Of a DNA stretch of 64,000 bases, positions 12,100 through 24,678 are shown piece by piece. Origin of the DNA: Costus lasius (taxonomy: Eukaryota; Streptophyta; Magnoliopsida; Zingiberales; Costaceae); the NCBI GenBank assembly GCA_027563935.2, contig CM050454.1, positions 46,032,596-46,096,595 of the forward strand, given 5' to 3'. The notes below the pieces were generated by a model. That model did not search any database and was not told where the DNA came from. It was given only the letters and a program-made list of their open reading frames with translations. Within the stretch, counting starts at the first letter, position 1. Every line of letters begins with the position of its first letter. Made by a program: the position numbers and the translations under genes.

Positions 12100-13153
12100 C
12101 CTGGTCCCATCTTCAGGCCCCTGACTATGATGTATAACATTCGGATTTACTTCCATACACTATCTTAGTATTATGTATGTTCCCTATTATCATCGTGTTA
12201 ATATGTCAATGGGTTATGCATGCTATCATCTTGATATATTCACATTTTGATGTTGTGGTTCAAGGTTTAGTCATGTGTTCACGATGCTTTAGAGAAATAA
12301 TTTTGATCCTATGATAGCTAGGTCTAATCATTGAGTTTGAATTCATACTTGGTTAGGAATAATCATGATCAATTGAATGCACCACCCAATTAGAAATACT
12401 CTATGAACATATCCATGTGCTCTACGATTTTGAAATCTTTTGATTTGGATTGCTTTAGACTGTTCATTAGTGGGTCGAATATTTCTGAGACTATTCAATT
12501 AACTTATGCTGGTAGTTTATATGTGATTTCATATTAAGATACGCATCTACTTATTCGTTCCTTGAGTCCTTTCTCTTGTTAAGAGAAAACTGCATTTGTG
12601 ATGAGATGAAAGGCCTTATCAACACCATATATTGTTATTGTGCCCTATTTAATACTTAAAAAAAAAACTCTTAGATTCCTCTACTTGGCACTGTAAAAAA
12701 TTAGCAGTGGTACCTAAGAACATGAGTTGAAATCTAAGAGAGACTTCTCTACTTGGCACTACAAAAAATTGGCAGTGGTACCTAAGGACATGAGTTGAAG
12801 TCTGATATCATAATTAGCTATTGGAGTTTTGCATCATAAATAATACATTTGAGTTAATCCCAACAAGTTGATTTGGATGGATTGGATTAGCATGAGTAAT
12901 GTGTATGCTTGATTGAGTTCTTTGTTTACAGCTGGCTAAGTTCCTTGACTTCTAGAAATTGTGAGATCGGACTACTGAACGTTCTAAGACACCCGATCAC
13001 TTGAATTCTTCTAACTAGATCTTGGATTACTAGTAGATGTTTTTTTTGATTTGGATGTATGCTTTTAACTAGAATGATTAGTTTCATACCTTTCGTGCAA
13101 TTCAATTTAATTTATTGCTTGAGGACAAGCAAAGATTTAAGTATGGGAGTATT
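12100..13153 (+). mobile_element. 3' internal region of a plus-strand gypsy element
   Basis: Non-coding sequence ending directly at an LTR start. It carries the GCAGTGGTACC...CTTGGCACT motif pair (12,690-12,790) also found inverted at 5,760-5,880, and the TTGCTTG-AGGA-CAAGCAA hairpin before the LTR. The rest of this element has been lost or displaced at 12,099. No protein-coding part remains. Confidence 0.65.
13115..13132 (+). other. Hairpin next to the polypurine tract
   Basis: TTGCTTG-AGGA-CAAGCAA is a perfect 7-base stem with an AGGA loop. It is followed by AAAGATTTAAGTATGGGAG and the LTR start TGATGTC at 13,154, the position of the polypurine tract. It is conserved with 5,231-5,250 on the other strand. 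Confidence 0.65.
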
Positions 13154-14636
13154 TGATGTCTTGCATTTTAACAGTAATTTCTAGTATTATTTTATCTCAA
13201 ATTTAAGCCTATTTTAATATTTTTATACTTCATTTAGGCTTATTTACTTATGTGCTTCGGAATCCTCACTTTTTCTTATTTTTGTAAAATTTTAGGCAAA
13301 ATCACCCAATTTTGAAGTCTTTTGAAGATTCTAAAGTCATGGGATGATTCCTTACGAGAAGACGAAGCCGTACGTCAAATTTGAGCCCAATTCGAGCTTC
13401 TTTGGAAAATACGGCCAAGTGAACCTGGCGAGGTTCACTGGTGCTTTTACTGGATGTCCGAAAATTCACAGAACACTACACGGCCTGCCCATGCTTTTGG
13501 TATTCACCCATGATTCTCTTGGAGGAAGCTTGCGCAGAAACATACAGAAGACTTCACTGGTGGGTGAACCCCGCATGGTTCACCGGTGATTCTTTCCCAA
13601 AAGAACTTCACAGTAAACTTCACAACCGGGTGAACCCTGCTGGGTTCACCCGTAATCGTGACTTCACAATCGACTTCGATTCCGAGCCCTAGAAAAATCT
13701 AAAAAAGGCAAGAAAGATATGTTTTGGAAAGCTAAGAGGGAGGCAAATCCAAAGAATATAAAAGCCTTCTTTATTGTTGCCAAAAAAAGGAGCAATCAAC
13801 GCACGAAGCGGCTAGGGCGAATGGAACAAGAGACATAGCATTTTCGGGGCGATTTTGAGAGATTGGAGCTTCAAATGTTCTCAATATTTGGAGATCTTGT
13901 TCGGTTCATCCTCTCCTTCCTCTCCAAAATATTTGGTAGTAATTTTCCTCATATTTTACAGAGATTTTTACGAGCTTTCATGACTATTGTAGCGTAAAAC
14001 CCTTTTTTGGTTGAAACCCACTGATGAATTCTTTCATGCAATCTTAATTTGTTCTGTTACTTTGAAGTTTGTATGAGCATATTTTACCTTGGTACAGTTA
14101 TTTCATGATATTGCTTTGGCCGCGTAGTATCGTTTGGTAGTCGACGCGATCCTAACCGAGAGGAGGGTCGTGTTGGCAGATTCTCTAGGTAAAACTTGCG
14201 AATCTTTGACACGAGAGTGCTTAGATTTCGGTCGAGAGTAACATAATCGTCCATCAAACTCATTGGGTTTATCTAGAACAATCCACCGTGAGAGTAGGAG
14301 ATCATTCTGGACAGGCACTAGGGTGTATTGACCGAGAGGGGGCATCCTGTACTTTTGGGAAGATTCCTTGTGCAATTTTATGAACACTTGTAATAGATAA
14401 CTTTTAATGCAGTTAGATTTATAAGTGTGGTGGATACCGAAATCCCGATTTCTCTCTATAGATATCTACCACATCGTTGTGATTGATTTCCTTGTTCTCA
14501 CTTACTATTTCTAAAACTCCGTTACGAATTGCTTAGCTATTGGGACTTAGATTTTCTGGTACTTAACCTTGCTCCCTGTGGGTTCGACAATCTTTTATAT
14601 TACTTCGACATTATCGTGCACTTGCGGGACATGTCA
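13154..14636 (+). repeat. LTR of family B (3' LTR)
   Basis: It starts TGATGTCTTGCATTTTAAC and ends CACTTGCGGGACATGTCA, 1,483 bases. The upstream hairpin and purine-rich tract make it a 3' LTR. A second, solo copy lies at 15,562-19,036. The sequence before the end (CTCCCTGTGGGTTCGACAAT, then the conserved TTACTTCGACATTATCGTGCACTTGCGG) is typical of large Athila/Tat-type LTRs. It contains a hairpin array at 13,418-13,651. The presumed target copy after it is ACCAA. Confidence 0.8.
13418..13651. repeat. Hairpin array in LTR B, copy 1
   Basis: Three perfect inverted repeats built around GTGAACC: AGTGAACCT-GGCG-AGGTTCACT (13,418-13,439), GGTGAACC-CCGCAT-GGTTCACC (13,563-13,584) and GGGTGAACCC-TGCT-GGGTTCACCC (13,628-13,651). 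Arms are 8-10 bases. They lie about 265-500 bases into the LTR. Confidence 0.8.
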
Positions 14637-15556
14637 ACCAATTATCAAATTTCTCACTTGAGAATTTAGACACTTGAAATGGGTTCATATTATTATTAGT
14701 CATTTTTTAAAAAAAATTATTTTCAATAAATTTGAGCTTCCTTTTAAATTCAATGGATTTGGTCCAATACTGACCAAATTATACTATTGTGGCCTAAAAG
14801 GCTTTAAGAAAATTGGATCAAGCTCACTAATCTGGGCTGAAGGAAATAAGCAGGTAAAGGCCTACTTAATTGAGCCAAGTAATCCAAGGATAGCCTAGAT
14901 AAATAAACCACTCTAATAAATCGATCTAATCAAATTGATTTGGTATTGAACTAGTCAAATTAATTGAATCGGTTCTAAATTGGTCAATAATTTTGGTCAA
15001 AGTTTGTTGGTTTGGTAGCAAATGTGAGCAGCTAACCTAGCCATTTTTTTTATTTTGGTTGCACAAGCAATGTTGAATAGATGATGCGGTAGACAAAAAC
15101 TTTGGCAGACGATGCTACTTCGTCCGCGAGCGTCCGGTGGCAAGGTTAGAGTGGTTTCCACGATCGTCGACAACAGCTAGATCTTAGCAATGTCATGTGG
15201 AGGAGCTCGACCAAGAGATGATGGCTGAGCAGCATTCTTCGTCGCCAAGACAGGGAAAGCAGAGGCTTCAGCAAACATAAACTTCAGGCGGAGGTGATCT
15301 TTAGCTTCATCAGTAGGCGGACATAAAAAGCGGGTGGTTGCCAGCGGTCGAAAGGCGAGCAGCATCTGGCAATGAGGCTTTGATAGTCATCGGAACTAAG
15401 TAACGTCGCAAACAGCGGACGCTTTGATAGGGAATTTTTCAGTCATAAAGGAGCGAGCGTCTAGCATGAAAGAGCGACGTGATTCAGGCGGCTTGCTTGT
15501 CTGAGCAATGATCGGCCAAAGATGGGTGTGCGATAAAAGATTTGCTAGCTATCGGC
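14637..15556. other. Interval between two gypsy LTRs
   Basis: Nothing recognisable. The first half is AT-rich; the second half (about 15,090-15,540) is richer in GC, with short ORFs that match nothing. This GC-richer part resumes in character at 19,042-19,270 on the other side of the solo LTR, as expected for one older sequence split by it. Confidence 0.4.
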
Positions 15557-15889
15557 GTAGGTGATGCCCTGCATTTTAATAGTGATTTTCCTTAATATTT
15601 CATAATAAATCTAGGGCTATATTGATATTTTCATACTCTGTTAAGACTTATTTGCTTAAAAGCTTCGGAATTTTCACTTTTTCTTGTTCTTATGGAATTT
15701 CAGGTGAAATCACCCAATTTTGATGTCTTTTGGAGATTTTAAGGTCACAAGGTGATTCCTCACGTGAAAACGAAGCTGTCCATCAAATTTGGGCCCAATC
15801 GGAGTTAACCTCAAAAATATGGCTAGGTGAACCCGGTTCACCGATGCTTTCGCCAGACAGTAGGATACTCACAGAAGAAATCACGGGCA

Positions 15890-16052
15890 GGTGAACCCGG
15901 CGGGGTTCACCCGTGATTCTCTCTGCTGCATCTCACCCAAAGTGGCCAGAGCACACCATAGGCAGGTGAACCCGGCGGGGTTCACCCGTGTTTCTTTTCG
16001 GCCGAAACAATCCAAAGAGCTTCACAACCAGGTGAACCCGGCAGGGTTCACC
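15890..16052. repeat. Hairpin array in LTR B, copy 2
   Basis: Three perfect 9-base stems, GGTGAACCC/GGGTTCACC, lie at 15,890-15,911, 15,965-15,986 and 16,031-16,052. The loops are GGCG, GGCG and GGCA. Spacing is 75 and 66 bases. Each is followed by CGTG, which pairs partly with the CACGGG before the first. A shorter related stem, GGTGAACC/GGTTCACC with almost no loop, lies near 15,825-15,841. Confidence 0.85.
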
Positions 16053-16332
16053 CGTGATTTCAAGCGAGGCGAACGCGCGTCCGACATCTAATCGGATTCT
16101 CTTCGATTTCTAACCTGTTTGGAGTCCAAATTTGACAAGGGAGGTTCTTTGGAAAGCTGATTCGAAGGAGAACAGATGAGATATAAAAGCCCTAAATTTT
16201 ATGCCCTAATCATCGAGCAATTAGGCGACGACGCGGCTAGGGCGGAAGAACACAGCGACGAGGTGTTCCTGAGGCGATTTTCGGAGTTCGAACCATCAGA
16301 TCATCACGATTTCTGTAGATTACTTTCGATTT

Positions 16333-18301
16333 ATCATTTTTGGGAAACTCTGGGGATATTTTACAATTTTTCAGAGATAGACATTACATATTACATTGCA
16401 CAGCGGAAGAATATCCCCGAAACAGGCCAGTCCCAAAAACCCAATGAAGATCGTCAAGCAAGGGAGTCGACACGATGGGATAGAAAGTACCTAGAGCAAG
16501 CGAGGAGGTTGATGTCGAGGTAGGCGCCCAAGTGTTCGCCCTCTGCAGTCTCACACACACGGATGCCTCGAGCTCTCTTCTTCCTCGCCCGGTGTTAGCC
16601 TCGGGAAGAAGATCCAAGCCTTAGGTTACCTTCTTCAAAGCTTGTGCCACCTTCAAGGGAAGATACGCCAAGAGAAGAAAGAGAGGAGATGAAGAGGATG
16701 CCACCAAGCCTTCCAACTTGTTGCGCCAAGAGGAGAAAGCAAAGAGGAAGCTTGCGGCTATGGAAGAAGGTTGCGCCAAGACCCTTGCACTTTCACCCCT
16801 CTACTTGTCTTCACACCTTCAAGAGAATTCGTCTCTCAAGAGGGGGCGACAAGGGTTTCTTTTATAAGAGCAAGATGCGGTTTGGGGTAGGCTTAGATCA
16901 TGACAAGTGGGCGGCTAGGATAAGGGGTTGACAATTAGGGTTTGAGATAAGGAAAGTCTCCAAGACTTTACCATAAATCTCATTCAACCTATCCATATTT
17001 GCCCAAGTGTCATATCAGCCCCAAGACATGCCTTAGAGGCAATCTTACCATCAAGGGTTGAAGGGCTAGGTGCATAATGCTTCCTAATGAAGCAAAAGGC
17101 ACCCCCCTCACCCCATTATGCCTCTAGGCGCCAATGGGGTGAGACTTCTCCCCATTATACCCTTTTAGTCCATTACCTCTTCATGACAACTTGTTATTGG
17201 GCCTCATTGGGTAATGAGCAAACCCAAACTTCATTGCATGGGTTGATTAAGTCATTGGATCCAATCCAATGCAACTCTAATCCAAATGTGACCAACTATG
17301 GTCAAATACGGGTCAACCTGCCAAAAATGAAGTTTGGCTCCAATAACATTCTTCCATCTCATCAGGCTCATTGGCGCTGATCAATTCTCCTAAATAGATC
17401 TGAGTTATCCAATAACTCGATCATATGGCTTCCCGATCAATACGAGAACTCGACTATCTTGGTGTGCGACCCTGTAGGTTCCTTGGACATTGGCAGTGCT
17501 GACCTAAGGTCATCACAAGCAATGAGTGGCACCTAGCAGTGCATTGCTGCTACCCAAGTCATTGGAATGGATATCGACATCGACATCCCCATCATCACGA
17601 CTAGGTACAGATACATTACAGTCCCTTTGCCAAACTGATATCCGATTGGACAAGTGTGTCATCACTTGTTTTCACCCAATCACATGGTTATGACTAAATC
17701 AGGTTTTCACCTGGGTATGACAATACACTTTCAGTCATTGAACCATAGAGGAGCTCCATGGATATCAAGCTTCCCTTAGGAAGGAGCAAATCCTTTGTCT
17801 GTACATTGATCTTCATATATGGGTTGTGACATACTCAATGACAACCTTTATAACCTCCCAACTACGGTGAGGTGTTAGGTTGCATCAAAGCATGTCCTTA
17901 ACCATATAGAAGAGTCAATGACCTCAAGTCTAAGGATCAATGCATCTCCTATCACTTGTGAGGGTAACTCATGACACTAAGTCATAGTCTCACAGCGAGT
18001 CAGTCCAGTATATCCACCACTAATATACCCATATGTCTGCGTTAGCACCGCGTGCCTAACCAGCCCATGTACCAGTCTCACAAGTACCATAGTTGTCTCA
18101 TATCAACTAAGGTACATCGACTGGGGACATAGTTTGAGTACAGATCCAATCTGTCTCCAAGGACATTATCATGTAAGCACACAATCGCAGGTGTAGACAA
18201 ACAATGATAACGACAATGCCAGAATGATATATAAGTATCAAAGTCAAGTAGTACATAGGTTGACCAAATATAGGTCTCAGGGCATATGCACCAATAATCG
18301 T
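16333..18301 (-). mobile_element. Solo LTR of family A, with target duplication
   Basis: The LTR spans 16,338-18,296 (1,959 bases) and parallels 1514-3467 along its whole length. Its end bases have decayed slightly (TTTTGGG instead of TGTTGGG, CCAATA instead of CCAACA). The flanks ATCAT (16,333-16,337) and ATCGT (18,297-18,301) are a 5-base target duplication with one change. No internal region is present, so it is a solo LTR. It sits inside the solo LTR of family B and is therefore the younger insertion. Confidence 0.85.
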
Positions 18302-19041
18302 CTCCTTCCTCTCAGATTCACTTCCTTGTAGTTTTCTTTCCCTTTAAAGAGAGATTTTGAGCGTTTCAATGATGATTGTAGCGTAAATCCTTTTTCAGGG
18401 CTCGGTTGAAGTCCGTTGACGATTCTTAATTACAATCATTATTCTTATTCCATTATTTGGATTATATTGTGAGCTTATTTTACTTTGATGTGCAAATCTC
18501 ATGACTTTACCTTGGCCAAGTATTTTCATATTTTAGCCGTTACAATTCATACCGAGAGGAGGATTGTAAGAGCAGATCTTCTTAGTAAAACTTGCGAAAC
18601 CTTGACACGAGAGTGCTTGGTTTTCGCTCGAGGGTTTCATAATCTTCCATAGAACTCATTGGGTTTGTCTAAAACAATCCACCGCGAGAGTAGGAGATCG
18701 TCTTAGACAAACACTAGGGTGTACACTCGAGATAGGGTACCTTGTACCCTATGGATAGATTCCTTGTGCAAAATCATAGATCCAAGTAATCGATATTTTT
18801 AAACGCAATTAAGATCGTCAGCGTGGTGGAAACCATGGCCCTAGTCTCTCTCTCTCTCATATTTATTCTCTACCGACGTTGTTTCAATTTCTCGTTTTCG
18901 ATTTAAGTTCTCAAAACCCCGTTTCGATTCGCTTAGCTATTGAAACTTAGATCTCTTGGTACTTAACCTTGTTCCCTGTGGGATTCGATATCTTTTATAT
19001 TACTTCGACATAACCGTGCACTTGCGGGAATTGTCAGTAGG

Positions 19042-22005
19042 ATCTTGAGCAAGCAGTGAGAGCACGTCATATCTTGGTCACACAACAGATTAGGAGTCGG
19101 TGACGACGCAAACGGCAAATCCAAGGCACGAGCAGCGAATAATGAAGCAGAGAACGTCGGCGGGTCCAAGACATTGAATAGAGATTTAGTAATCGCCAAG
19201 TCGAGTGGCTTTCATCGGCGGGCGGACAAAAGATGATCTTCTAGTGGCCGTTCATCTGTCTAAGCAGTGACGTGATGAGAATCCACTGTAAGACATGTGA
19301 AAACAAAATACATGTCTAATAATTAAATAAAAATATGGAAGAGTAATACTAGATCGACATACCACCAGCCATTGCTGGTTTATCACGCACAACACTTCTC
19401 TTTTGCTTTGTGTCGTGCAAGAAATACCGGGCTCTAGCAAACTCAAAACCCTAATTTAATTGCAGCAAATAAATGCGGCTGAAATTTTTATATTTTTATA
19501 TAAGCTATTTCATAAATTTAAAGAAATATTAATATCTGTGTACTGTATCGTTTCATTACTTGTGTTAATATTAAATAGTAAATAAAAAGATAATTAAATT
19601 AATGTGATCCTTACTATTTCAGCCTTACTGATAATTGTAATTAAAATAAAAAATAATTTAGTCCTTTCTCTGATTACATATAGTTAATTACTTAATACTG
19701 CTTTATTAACAAAAATATTATTATTATTTTAAAAAATTATTATTATTATTATTTGTGACATTTGTATTGATTGTTACAATATGTAATGTTTTAATGCAAC
19801 ATACTTCTTTGCTACCATCAAATTTCATGTGGACTTGACATAGTTGTTGAATTTAAAATTGGTATATTGCTTTGTTGTTGCTAGGTCTCATCTGCAACTC
19901 AGCGCAAATATATAGTGCTACTATAATAAATTGATTGTCTATTTTAAATTTGTAACACACGTTCTTAAACTGATTATAGACAAAATTTTATAACATTGAC
20001 ATTTAACGTTATTATTGTTGTAATGAAAAATTATATCATACATTTGTGATGCTATGCAAATTATGTCATATAATTAATAATCAAATTTTTATACATTGAT
20101 GTTATGTCTTCCTTGTTAAGTAGACTTCAATGTAATTGATGTTTATTTTTCTTGATGAGTATGTATCGAATATATATTTATTGCTTTATTTAATTATTTT
20201 ACAAATTGCATGAGTAGAATGTAGTTTATTTTTTTATTCATAATCATGCAAAATTTATGGGATAATATTTTGAACATATTGGATAAATGACAATGCCATT
20301 TATAAATTAGGCTAATCATCCCAACTATGGGGGTTGGCTTAGTTTATAGTTTAACTTATAATTATATCAGATTTGATCATCTGATTCAATTTAATTTAGC
20401 TTGGTCTAGATTAGATCGAGCATAATGTGTAATCTAAAATTTTAAACTAATATTTAGAGACATTATGCAAAATATTATGATCATATATTATGGATAATTT
20501 TTTGAAAATTTTAGATAAATGAGCATAATATATAATTTAAATTTTTTAAAAATAATATTATGCAAAATATGGACATAATATAAAACATAAATGTCGTATT
20601 ATAGATGTCATTCATAATGAAACTAATATTCATAATATACATATTGAAAAAATGCACATATGAAAAATATGCATAGTTATAAAGAACATTTCCAATTAAT
20701 AAAGATAATGTGCATAAGGAATCTTATATGCATAATATGTATTTTAATTATTTTAACAAGATTTAAAATAATTATGCATGACTTGATGTACATATTTAAA
20801 AATAATGTACAAAATGGAAAAAAAATAATATAATGCATATCATATCATGATAATCATCATCATGAGAATATTGTCATATTAGACATTATGAAAACTATAT
20901 TCATAAGGAATTAAATATATTTATGAGGATTATAATTAAAATAATTCTAAAATTATTTTAATAAAAAATAATTTCCTTAAAATTGAAATGGCTTTGAAAA
21001 ATTATTTAAATTAGAAAAAAATTCTTAGGATTGGTTTCTCACTGTGATAAGAGCAACCAAAGCCTAATTAAATAATTAGGCCTAATTGCAACTTAAAAAA
21101 AAATCCTTTCTTTCTCTAAATTCAAGAATATATTAATTAAACTAAAAGTAAAGGATTCAAAGTTAAAATAAAATAAATAAAATTATAAAGCAGTAATAGA
21201 TTTATTAAGAAAAAGAGAGTAACCATATTAAAATTAGACATAAGTCTATAAAATGGCTTGACTCATAAAAAGTTGCAGCTCTTTCTTTTATAAAGATTGA
21301 GCACAACAAAGCTATTGGCTAGACCAAAGCTTGCACAAGATTATAATCTTGAAAGTATTGATAGGAATGAGATTAGTCTAAAAATAGGTCTCTCAGCAAT
21401 GAGAACCCAACCTCTGTGATAGGAGATCCCTTGAAGGAGGTTCAATGTGGTAATAACAAGCTGATTGATTGGCCGGGAAGCACTTTGAAAAATAAAAATT
21501 ATAAAACACTACGGTGTATACAAATATTATGTGATAGAGTTGATACTCTACATTCTCATTCCTGAGGATACATTTTTTGTGCTTCTTATTGTAGAGGTAA
21601 GGAAAACTTCCCAAAGTGGTTAATTACCCTGAGATGAGCCTCTACACTCATCCCTTGCAGGGAACTTCCTATATGAGAGAGTCCGTATACGGCCGCGGCT
21701 GAGGACATGAACAATCCTCAAAAGCTCTCATGAAGATACACGCGCATAGCCAAAAATGCGCAACCCCGCGATCGGACAAACCCTGTATTGTGTGTGGATT
21801 TGTTGAAGTCTGGGTTAAAGAGAAGTAGTTCAAGACTAGTTCACTATCTTTCCTTCAGATGGAAATATTTCCACTAAGTAAAGATTATGCCTTTAAATGC
21901 ACTTTACTAACCGCATGATATAAGCATGAACAACAATTTAAATTTATTTAATCAGCTTGTTAAGTTTAATTATATTCTGAATTTTTTTTTAATTTTATGG
22001 GGGAT
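19042..22005. other. AT-rich intergenic region
   Basis: No gene is supported. The first 230 bases are of average composition. From about 19,450 the sequence is strongly AT-rich with many direct and inverted variants of CATAATAT (20,250-20,900). From about 21,600 to 22,005 the sequence is more complex and ends in a purine tract, ATGGGGGAT, before a possible LTR, so it may be the 3' internal end of a retrotransposon. Confidence 0.4.
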
Positions 22006-22565
22006 TGTTAAAATAAAAATTAAAAAAAAACATTGGTGTTAGCATTAAATGCCAACGTTTTAGCAATAGCTGAAAAAAACGTTAGCAACTAACATTAGTT
22101 ATTTAATCCAATTAACTATTGGATTAAAAGAGTTTGATTAAGCCTTTAAAGGGGCTTACAATCTCATGTGAGAGGATGAGATTGAGAGGCCTCCTCTTCC
22201 CCCTTCTCTTCTTTCTTCTTCCTAATTTTCAATCTTAGTTTCCTTAGATTTTGCTGCTTATTTGCTGAAAGGATGTTCGATCAATTTCTCCACGGTGGTG
22301 CCCGTATGAGAGGAGTACCCGGTTGTATCCTGGGTGTTCAGTCCGGATTTAACTCACACGAGAGCCGAGACTTTCACCTAAGGACAAGTCGCAATACGCC
22401 TCTGGGTTTTATCTTTCTAACTTTCTTTTAAATGTTATTTACAAGTTTTATTGTTCATGATCTATGTTTTTATGTTTTGTTTAAATAAATTTACAAGTTT
22501 TATTATTCATGGTTTATTTTAATGTTTTGTTTAAATAAAGATCTATATAAAATTTTAGACCAACA
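22006..22565 (+). repeat. Possible 3' LTR of a retrotransposon
   Basis: It begins TGTTAAAATAAAAATT straight after the purine tract ATGGGGG and ends ATTTTAGACCAACA, so it shows TG...CA with short inverted ends (TGTT/AACA). Length is 560 bases. No second copy lies in the window and I could not confirm a target duplication. Confidence 0.4.
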
Positions 22566-24240
22566 CTGCATTCTACCATTCCTCCCCTAGATTTGACTCT
22601 ACACGTAGTTTGAATATGATGGTTTGGATTTCAACACAAATTACAAGCGGTCCTTAGCGCTTGCAGTGGAATTTCATCCCTCTTCCCCCTCTTCTCTTGA
22701 TTAGATAGTCTTTTATTGTTTAGCGATGGAATTTAGATGTCTAATATTTCCCTATTATAATCATTCTCTTACTTTGAATCCGAACTCACTCACACATGTG
22801 TGAGATACTATGATATCACATATGTAATGTGCATAGAGCTTTATATGCCTACTTTCTCTACCATTGAACAGTGAAAATTGGAATGGTCGCCCTTTCAATT
22901 CTCTCTGGGCACAAGGTAAGCTTTTAGTTTGAAGTTCCATTTCACTTGCTTCTAATGGGTAATTAGCTTAGTCTTTAGTTTTTTATTTTCATTAATAATA
23001 CTAGAAAATATTTTCAAATTAAGTATAGTTGTGGTTTTCATTAGTTTATGTTATTACAAAATTATTTTTGATAATTTTTTTTGCTTGCATGTACTCACTC
23101 TACATCAAAGCATGGTAATTAAAAATATTAATAAATTTATTAGTTTTTACTCTAATGTATTTTAGGCTTTTGCTCGCTGTCATAGTGCTCTTCTTCTCCA
23201 TCACTATAGGGTTTGTCGTCGTTGCAGTAACTTGCCATCGCCACAGCACCTAGTATTTGTATAATATAAAACAAATGTATAAAAGATACATACATAAGTA
23301 TAAATATAAAATAAGATTTATCCTTCATATTTTTCTTTCTATAAGAAAATTTATTTGCAAGAAAATTTTAATACTTTTTTTTATCATCATATATTTTTTT
23401 TTATCCCTTGTAAGTTTTCTTTTATCCCTTTGGATACATAGCCTAAAGACAAATACAATTAAAAAAAATACTAAGTTTATTTATTATTATAAATTTTATT
23501 TTATCATAAATTTTCTCTTTTAACTGTCAACGTAGAGTAAAAAAGGAACCACATGACATGCTATTATCATCACATCTCTTCCTATGTCATTGAAGATGTA
23601 GTGCCCTGCAAATTCTTCAATCATATAAAATTTTTATTCTTTATTTTTTACTATTGACTAAGAGTAATACACGGATGTTCATTTAAGAAGAAAAAGAATA
23701 CAATAGGTGTACAAAGTGTGAGATGGTACCAATATCTTAGGATTCTAATAATTATTTAGAATATATTAATAAAAAAATCTGTTCATATCATCGAATATAT
23801 ATGTAGTAGTTCGATTCCATATAATAGTGTATATATATTTGGATCAATAATAGTAATATTATATGTGTGTTTGATATTAATATAGATTGGTATCTAAAAT
23901 TTTAAAGACTTGTATGCTAACGGATCCATATTAGGTGCTTGTTAACGGATACGGTAAACGGGTATTAGATCAAAACCTTAACCCGGTGGACAAAGAATCA
24001 AATTGGTGAAACGGTTAGGTCAGAATTTAAAAAGCCGCTCTTTTTCTGATTATTTACATTCGGACTCGCACCATCGGCGTAGCCTACGTCGACAAATTTA
24101 AAGAGAAACCAACAAATTAGTGGATCAACGAAAAGGGTACCATTTTGGGTCTTGGGCTCGTTGGTACATTTTATGCACGACAGCACCGGTCTAAAATAAA
24201 TGTCTAAGAATACGCTCGCTCGCGTCCTAAAGCGAAGCAA
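22566..24240. other. Intergenic region upstream of the nucleoporin gene
   Basis: AT-rich, with low-complexity T and A runs (23,250-23,520) and no convincing reading frame. The last about 200 bases grade into the C/T-rich leader of the nucleoporin gene. Confidence 0.4.
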
Positions 24241-24419
24241 AGTAGAAAGAAGCTTTACATTATTTTTCGCCCTTCCGCTGCCTCTCCCTGCGGCTTCCCT
24301 CCCACCTTCACCGCACTAAAAATCCCGCAAAGCTTCAATCCTATCTCTCTTCCCGTCGTCTCTCCCCGCCTTCCCGGCCGCTTCGCTCCCCCTCCCCCCC
24401 GCTCCATTGGGCTCTTCCC
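24241..24419 (+). promoter_or_regulatory. Promoter-proximal region and probable 5' leader of the nucleoporin gene
   Basis: The sequence changes abruptly from AT-rich to C/T-rich (CCTCTCCCTGCGGCTTCCC and similar), typical of plant 5' leaders, and ends at the ATG. I see no clear TATA box at a usual distance. The transcription start cannot be placed from sequence alone. Confidence 0.4.
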
Positions 24420-24678
24420 ATGGAGACTCCGGGCTACACGGGAGGAATCGGGGGGAAATTCCGGCGGCGGCTGCCGCGGAAAGCCGCCGCCACGCCCTAC
24501 GACCGCCCTTCCTCCGCCGCCCGAGGTCGCCGGCCTCCCGATGTGGCGAATGCTGGCAACGGTTGGCTGGCAAAGCTCGTTAACCCCGCGTCACGGTTCA
24601 TCGCCAGCAGCGCGTCGTGGCTCTTCTCCTCGGCGTTCCAGAAGCGTCTCACCGCGCCAACCGACCCGGAAGCTCCAG
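24420..24678 (+). CDS. NUP1: NUP1 exon 1
   Basis: It codes residues 1-86 and the first base of codon 87, ending CCAG before GTATGT. It carries the conserved N-terminus: [15 protein letters not shown], and the [11 protein letters not shown] to FQKRL segment thought to form an amphipathic helix in this family. It is GC-rich, unlike the rest of the gene. Confidence 0.92.

Larger units (their letters stand above)
15557..19041 (+). mobile_element. Solo LTR of family B, with target duplication, split by another solo LTR
   Basis: The LTR runs 15,562-19,036, starting TGATGCCCTGCATTTTAAT and ending CTTGCGGGAATTGTCA. It is flanked by the perfect 5-base duplication GTAGG (15,557-15,561 and 19,037-19,041), which marks a complete insertion later reduced to one LTR by recombination. 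Leaving out the inserted LTR (16,338-18,296), its length is about 1,510 bases, close to the copy at 13,154. It holds no gene. Confidence 0.85.

Noticed and set aside
19361..19446. Possible first exon on the minus strand (ATG GCT G before GGTATG)
   Set aside because: The coding part would be only a few codons and no following exon could be found; chance is more likely.
23257..23523. 88-residue hydrophobic ORF
   Set aside because: It is a lysine/isoleucine/phenylalanine product of AT-rich sequence with no homologue I recognise.
24316..24573. Minus-strand ORF opposite NUP1 exon 1
   Set aside because: It is a shadow frame of a GC-rich exon; the plus-strand product has the family motifs.
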